64,000 nt of DNA from Datnioides undecimradiatus (Eukaryota > Chordata > Actinopteri > Lobotiformes > Datnioididae): NCBI GenBank assembly GCA_008933995.1, contig WARS01000016.1, positions 9,069,848 through 9,133,847 of the forward strand. Reading direction: 5' to 3'. Shown here in pieces: positions 59,478-64,000 of this stretch; position 1 is the first letter of the stretch; every line of letters starts with the position of its first letter. Both the position numbers and the translations under genes were made by a program. The notes beneath the pieces were generated by a model. It did no database searches and had not been told where the DNA came from. It was given only the letters and a program-made list of their open reading frames with translations.

Positions 59478-60729
59478 TACACTATATTGCCAAAAGTATT
59501 CACTCAGCCATCCAAATCATTGAATTCAGGTGTTCCAATCACTTCCATGGCCACAGGTGTATAAAATCAAGCACCTAAGCACACAGACTACTTCTACAAA
59601 CATTTGTGAAAGAATGGGTCGCTCTCAGGAGCTCAGTGAATTCCAGCGTGGTACCGCGATAGGATGCCACCTGTGCAATAAGTTCAGCCGTGAAATTTCC
59701 TTGCTACTAAATATTCCACAGTCAACTGTTAGTGGTATTATAGCAAAGTGGAAGCGATTGGGAACAACATCAACTCAGCCACGAAGTGGTAGGCCACGTA
59801 AAATCACAGAGTGGGGTCAGCGGATGCTGAGGCGCATAGTCCGCAGAGGTCGCAAACTTTCTGCAGAGTCAATAGCTACAGGCCTCCAAACTTCATGTGG
59901 CCTTCAGATTAGCTCAAGAACAGTGCGTAGAGAGCGTCATGGAATGGGTTTCCATGGCTGAGCTGCTGCATCCAAGCCTTACATCACCAAGTGCAATGCA
60001 AAGTGTCGGATGCAGTGGTGTAAAACACGCTGCCACTGGACTCTAGAGCAGTGGAGATGTGTTCTCTGGAGTGATGAATCATGCTTCTCCATCTGGCAAT
60101 CTGATGGAGGAGTCTGGGTTTGGGGGTTGCCAGGAGAACGGTACCTGTATGACTGCATTGTGTCAAGTGTAAAGTTTGGTGGCGGGGGGATTATGGTGCA
60201 GGGTTGTTTTTCAGGAGTTGGGCTCAGCCCCTTAGTTCCAGTGAAAGGAACTCTTAATGCTTCAGCATACCAAGACATTTTGGACAATTTCATGCTCCCA
60301 ACTTTGTGGGAACAGTTTGGGGATGGCCCCTTCCTGTTCCAACATGACTGCGCACTAGTGCACAAAGTAAGGTCCATAAAGACATGGATGAGCAAGTTTG
60401 GTGCACAAGAACTTGACTGGCCTGCACAGAGTCTTGTCCTCAACCTGATCGAACACCTTTGGGATGAATTAGAGCGGAGACTGCGAGCCAGGCCTTCTCG
60501 TCCAACATCAGTGTCTGACCTCACAAATGTGCTTCTGGAAGAATGGTCAAAAATGACCATAAACACACTCCTAAACTTTGTGGAAAGCCTTCCCAGAAGA
60601 GTTGAAGCTGTTATAGCTACAAAGGGTGGGCCGACATCATATTAAATCCTATGGATTAAGAATGGGATGTCACTCAAGTTCATATGCGTGTGAAGGCAGA
60701 CCAGCGAATACTTTTGGCAATATAGTGTA
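59478..60729 (+). mobile_element. Near-intact Tc1-like transposon (1252 bp) with TA target duplication
   Basis: Ends are inverted copies: TACACTATATTGCCAAAAGT at 59478 and its exact reverse complement ending at 60729, flanked by TA (59476-59477 and 60730-60731). It encodes one transposase on the plus strand with a single premature stop. It is inserted between akap8l and brd4, about 0.9 kb from the akap8l stop codon. Confidence 0.93.
59614..60645 (+). pseudogene. Tc1 transposase, one in-frame premature stop
   Basis: 344 codons in a single frame from MGRSQELSEFQRGTAIGCHL to the final TAA, broken only by a TGA at 59959-59961, where related elements have an Arg codon (CGA). A CpG-type C-to-T change explains it. 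The N-terminal half has the paired-like DNA-binding HTH and the GRPRK hook. The C-terminal half keeps catalytic residues WSDES, HDCALVH and the Glu in [10 protein letters not shown], though the usual SPDLNP is SLVLNL. Length is typical of Tc1 transposases (about 340 residues). Not functional as it stands without stop readthrough. Confidence 0.9.
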
Positions 60730-60730
60730 T

Positions 60731-61597
60731 ATCATTCAACTAAGCTCTTAACTCTTAAATCTTCCTTAAAATCCTCAATACAAAACAGTCAGCGGTTTTT
60801 TCCACAAATTTAATTTTTTTTCACAGAGTGAAACAAGTTCTTTAGTTACATTACTGAATATTCCATACTTATTCTTCATACAGTCCCCTGATATATCGAA
60901 TCACCCCAGCTGAAGAATAAAAAGCCCACCCTATTTTACACTTTACCAAAAGGTTGGAAAAACATCCATGTACTGTCAACACTGGCAATGGAGAGAATGC
61001 TATAGCATTATGTGAACTCTGGTCAGAAAAAAGTACACTATAGCTGTCAACTTGACAAGGGTTTTAAATCAAATCTCAAAAGATTAATCAAAATCAAGAA
61101 TACTTTGAACAAAAGGCACAAGAAAAAGCATCAAGATGAATAGTTTGACATTTTGGAAAATGTGCTTATTTGATGTCTCACAGATTTATACAGGTACACT
61201 CATCTTTGTATTAATTTTGGAGTTGTACCAGGGAGGTGAATAACTTGCCATCAAGGAAGCTGACTAGTAACAGTAGCTTAGCTCTCAAGATCCAGACATG
61301 ACTCTAAAGACAGCTGGTAGTTATACACAGGACAGTTATGCAGTGTAATTGTTTTTTGAGATCCTGCTCAACCAAATCTTCACAATAAAGTGAATGAGTA
61401 TTTTCCAAACTGTACAGCTATTCCTAAACAAGAGTTAAATTATATAAACTGAGTCATTAGAGAACAAAACATGGTTGGAGCAGCTATGTATATTTCCTAA
61501 TATGCCAGATGATGCAACTGGGTTGAATGGAACTGTGGGGGTCATCAACTGGTCCAGACAGATGTTAAGGATTTTAAGTCATAAACAAGGTCGAAAG
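60731..61597. other. akap8l 3' UTR and intergenic gap
   Basis: No ORF of note. A relative of a dispersed repeat (TAGTTTGACATTTTGGAAAA) lies near 61140-61180. No canonical minus-strand AATAAA was found; a minus ATTAAA occurs near 60811. Confidence 0.4.
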
Positions 61598-62026
61598 TCA
61601 TTCGTCATTCTTGTCTTCCTCCTCAACCTCTGCTGCCTCTACTCCTTCCTCATCCTCCTCCTCCAGCTCAGCATGAAATCCCTCTTCACCAATTTCATCG
61701 TGCACCACATATCCCTCCTCCTCTTCCTCTCCAACCTCAAAACCTTCCTCCTCCTCCTCCTCTTCCTGGTTCCCTTGCTCCTCCTCTCCCTCCATTCCCA
61801 GCTCCTCCTCCATCTTTTCCTCCTCTGCTACTGCTGCTGCTGCAGCTGCTTCTTCTTCACCCTCAACTGCTTCTTGGCCCGTGTCTCCTTCGACTGCTGG
61901 TTCATCCTTGACCGGTGCCCCATCAGTCTGGCTGTCTGCTGTCTCACTGGTCAACTCAGACACGTCCATCACCATGGAGTCCTCTGGATCCTGGTCGTCT
62001 TGGTTACCAGTGAATGGGTTTTCACC
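61598..62026 (-). CDS. akap8l: akap8l last exon: GENPFT and acidic tail
   Basis: 142 codons. After GENPFTGNQDDQDPEDS the tail is mostly Glu/Asp, with a run of seven Ala (about 61835-61860) and short Glu8 blocks, ending EEDKNDE. Human AKAP8L also has an acidic tail here but richer in Pro. The antisense strand carries a long shadow ORF because GAG/GAA codons read as CTC/TTC. Confidence 0.9.
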   Translation of the reverse strand, partial: GENPFTGNQDDQDPEDSMVMDVSELTSETADSQTDGAPVKDEPAVEGDTGQEAVEGEEEAAAAAAVAEEEKMEEELGMEGEEEQGNQEEEEEEEGFEVGEEEEEGYVVHDEIGEEGFHAELEEEDEEGVEAAEVEEEDKNDE

Positions 62027-63900
62027 CTAACAGTAAAAGATATTCATTAGTACATGGACCTACAATTCTACAATGTCATTTGGCAGACGCTTTTAATCAA
62101 AACATCGTACATATGGAATAGGTAAAACATAAGCAAAGATCTAATAGGAAAGGCAATGTGGACAAATGCTGAGAAGTGTTTTGAGTCCAGTACGATCAAG
62201 GTGCTGACAGGTAGTGCTGAGGTCAAATGCATTTTTTTAAAAGTGCATGTTACGAGAGTAGGTGTTTTCAAAAAAACAATAGGGTCTTAAGCAGTGTCTC
62301 GAATGGAGTTAGGTAACTCATTCCACCACTAGGGGACGACAGAGGAGAAGAGTCTAGCTTTTTGGGCCCGTTGTGATGTTTGGACTAGATGACCTGGCTT
62401 CATTTGTTCATGCATGATATGCTCTGTATTCAAGCTGAAATCTGTTACGATTGACATGGCATTTCAAAACGTGCATCAGCAAAAAACAATGTTATGAGCC
62501 CATGCATGGGTTCATAACACGGTACATACCTTGAGATAGCTCTCCAGCTTCTTGCCAATGAGTTTGTGGTTAAGAATGCTACGTGCAACTGACAGGCTGG
62601 CCCTCTTAGACTGCTCCATCATACCCTTGAAAAAGAGAGCAGTCCAGAGTAGAGAGTGAGACGTTCAAGCAACAAATAACATTACAGTCAAGCCTTAGAT
62701 AGAGGTTACTAAAGAATAATGATCAATTTAGAGGCAATCTGTTATACCTTCCGGTTGTAATTATGGTCAGGAGACTTGATGTGTTTCTGTATCAAGTGCG
62801 GCTGCATGGGAATGAAAAGGTCACAGGCTGCGCAATGTGCGGCTTCCACCTTCCTCATGAAGTGCTCCATACCAAGATCTACACAGATGTGAGCAAAACT
62901 TACAATAAGCAATTACTTAATTTCTCTTTTTCTTACACAGAACCGCTGCTACTGCTGCTGCTGCTTACCCCTGGTGAGGTCCTGTTCTTTGTACATCTGA
63001 CAGATGGCAGCACTGTGGTTTTCCAACTGGCCAACCCTCTGCTCTGTCTTCTTGAACTTGTTCTGTAAATACTCCTACAGAGGCAAAAGTTTTGATTAGG
63101 TTAAGCCTCATGTAACTGATTTTTCATCAGTGACTCTGGTGACCCCACTGCATGTACAATAGAATAGAATAGAATACCTTTATTGTCATTGTACATGGTA
63201 CAACAAAATTAAAAGTCATCTCCTCTGTGGTCTGGGGTATAAAAACAGATAACAACTATGACCCCTAAACTCTGCATGCACAAACTGTTCAAACCAGCAG
63301 TTATTCCTGAAAGAGCAGATCTGGATACGGCCATTGCGATTGTATTACATAATTAACTGTGCACTTATTTCAGTGCATTAACAATATGCTTGTCCCTTGA
63401 GAATCAATTGCAAATGCAAAGACAAGTTTTCAAAAGCATAACACACTTTGAGTTATCCTTATTTGAAATTCAAGTGGTGAGAAACACAAATCCCTTGATG
63501 CATCTAAAGCAGCGTGTGTGTCTAACTGATGTTTGGAACATCTTGGTCACCTGTAGGAAGTCTGTGGTGGGCTTGGACAGTTGGCTGGAGAGGAACTTAA
63601 AGTGGTCCTTGTGGAAACGACTCTCAAGATGAGTTTCCATTTCCTCCTTGTAGAAAGAACGGAATTTGCACACAGAGCATGCAAACATCACCCTGGGGGA
63701 GGGAATCATTAGTAAAATTAATGTCGGATTAAATCTAGTCTAAAATAATCCAAATCCCAAATGAAGAGGTAAATCTTGCCCCAGAGGTCAGGGGGTGTGT
63801 CCTCTCACCTCTCTAGAAAGCCCCTCCTCTTCCTCATTTTCGGGTGCTTGTCTTGACCTTGGGCTGGTGTCTGTTTGCCCTGTGGACTTTTCTTCTCCTC
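61598..63900 (-). CDS. akap8l: A-kinase anchor protein 8-like, C-terminal part (5' exons outside window)
   Basis: Nuclear AKAP95-family protein linked to chromatin, nuclear matrix and RNA processing. Exons: 63809-63900, 63551-63692, 62969-63074, 62748-62878, 62530-62625, 61598-62026; all phases agree and give 331 codons plus TGA. The first exon visible ends KMRKRRGFLER. Zinc finger 1 is CSVCKFRSFYKEEMETHLES with C-X2-C-X12-H-X5-H, and zinc finger 2 is AHCAACDLFIPMQPHLIQKH with C-X2-C-X13-H-X5-H; both are the AKAP95 type. Then come MMEQSKRASLSVARSILN, YLKGENPFT and a long acidic tail. HCAACDLFIPMQ and MMEQSK favour AKAP8L over AKAP8. In humans AKAP8L lies beside BRD4, which supports the call. 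Confidence 0.93.
62075..62400. repeat. Possible dispersed fish repeat in akap8l intron
   Basis: TCATTTGGCAGACGCTTTTA at the left and CATTCCACCACTAGGGGACG with GAGAAGAGTCTAGCTTTTTG at the right resemble segments of common teleost interspersed repeats. Family not assignable without a library. Confidence 0.4.
63163..63240 (-). repeat. Retroposon 3' tail with (AGAAT)n
   Basis: AGAATAGAATAGAATACCTT followed by TATTGTCATTGTACATGG. On the minus strand this reads ...ACAATGACAATAAAGGTATTC with TTCTA repeats, the usual 3' end of a fish LINE-like element. Lies in the akap8l intron 63075-63550. Confidence 0.5.
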
Positions 63901-64000
63901 CTGTTTGGGTGAAGCTGAGCACAAGCACAACAGCAGAAGTAAGGAATCTAAAGAGGGTATATGAGAGGGTAGTAGTTTTATACAAGAAGTAGCACAGCTA

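Noticed and set aside
61475-62050. 191-codon plus-strand ORF rich in Leu and Ser
   Set aside because: It is the antisense of the akap8l acidic tail, where Glu codons read as Leu/Phe/Ser. The minus-strand reading has the family sequence and correct splice sites.

Overview
The window is vertebrate nuclear DNA from a ray-finned fish, most likely a percomorph teleost. The evidence is intron-rich genes with GT/AG splice sites, teleost-like protein sequences, Tc1-like transposons, and several copies of dispersed repeats I associate with percomorph genomes. The gene set (CAMSAP3, LPAR2, BRD4, AKAP8L) lies on chromosome 19p13 in humans, so this is a piece of a conserved linkage group.

Layout, left to right. 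(1) camsap3, minus strand: 17 coding exons run from the start codon at 17339 to 72, and the last part of the CKK domain lies beyond base 1. Its 7.2-kb first intron holds an old Tc1 copy, a 1.06-kb minisatellite with 16-bp units, a GT/TA dinucleotide tract and a GATA tract. (2) A small plus-strand gene with one coding exon (19786-20223), encoding a 145-residue, strongly basic protein with an N-myristoylation signal; I do not recognise it. (3) An isolated minus-strand exon-like ORF with a stop codon (22795-22899), also unrecognised. (4) lpar2, minus strand, three coding exons (25404-29234), with non-coding 5' exons reaching a CpG-rich promoter near 36.4-36.8 kb. (5) A gene-poor 37-43 kb stretch. 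(6) brd4, minus strand, complete: 20 coding exons (45493-55140) encoding 1363 residues with both bromodomains, the ET domain and the C-terminal motif. Its promoter is probably near 58 kb. (7) A nearly intact Tc1 transposon (59478-60729) whose transposase carries one premature stop. (8) The 3' half of akap8l, minus strand (61598-63900, continuing past the right edge).

Exon boundaries were placed by hand from splice consensus, reading-frame phase and the expected family sequence. For all four known genes, every consecutive exon pair is phase-compatible and no in-frame stop occurs. The genes do not form an operon or a single pathway: camsap3 caps microtubule minus ends, lpar2 is a lipid GPCR, and brd4 and akap8l are nuclear chromatin/RNA-associated proteins. 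The less explained items are the myristoylated basic protein gene, the orphan terminal exon, the minisatellite with higher-order periodicity, and a 36-nt camsap3 microexon.
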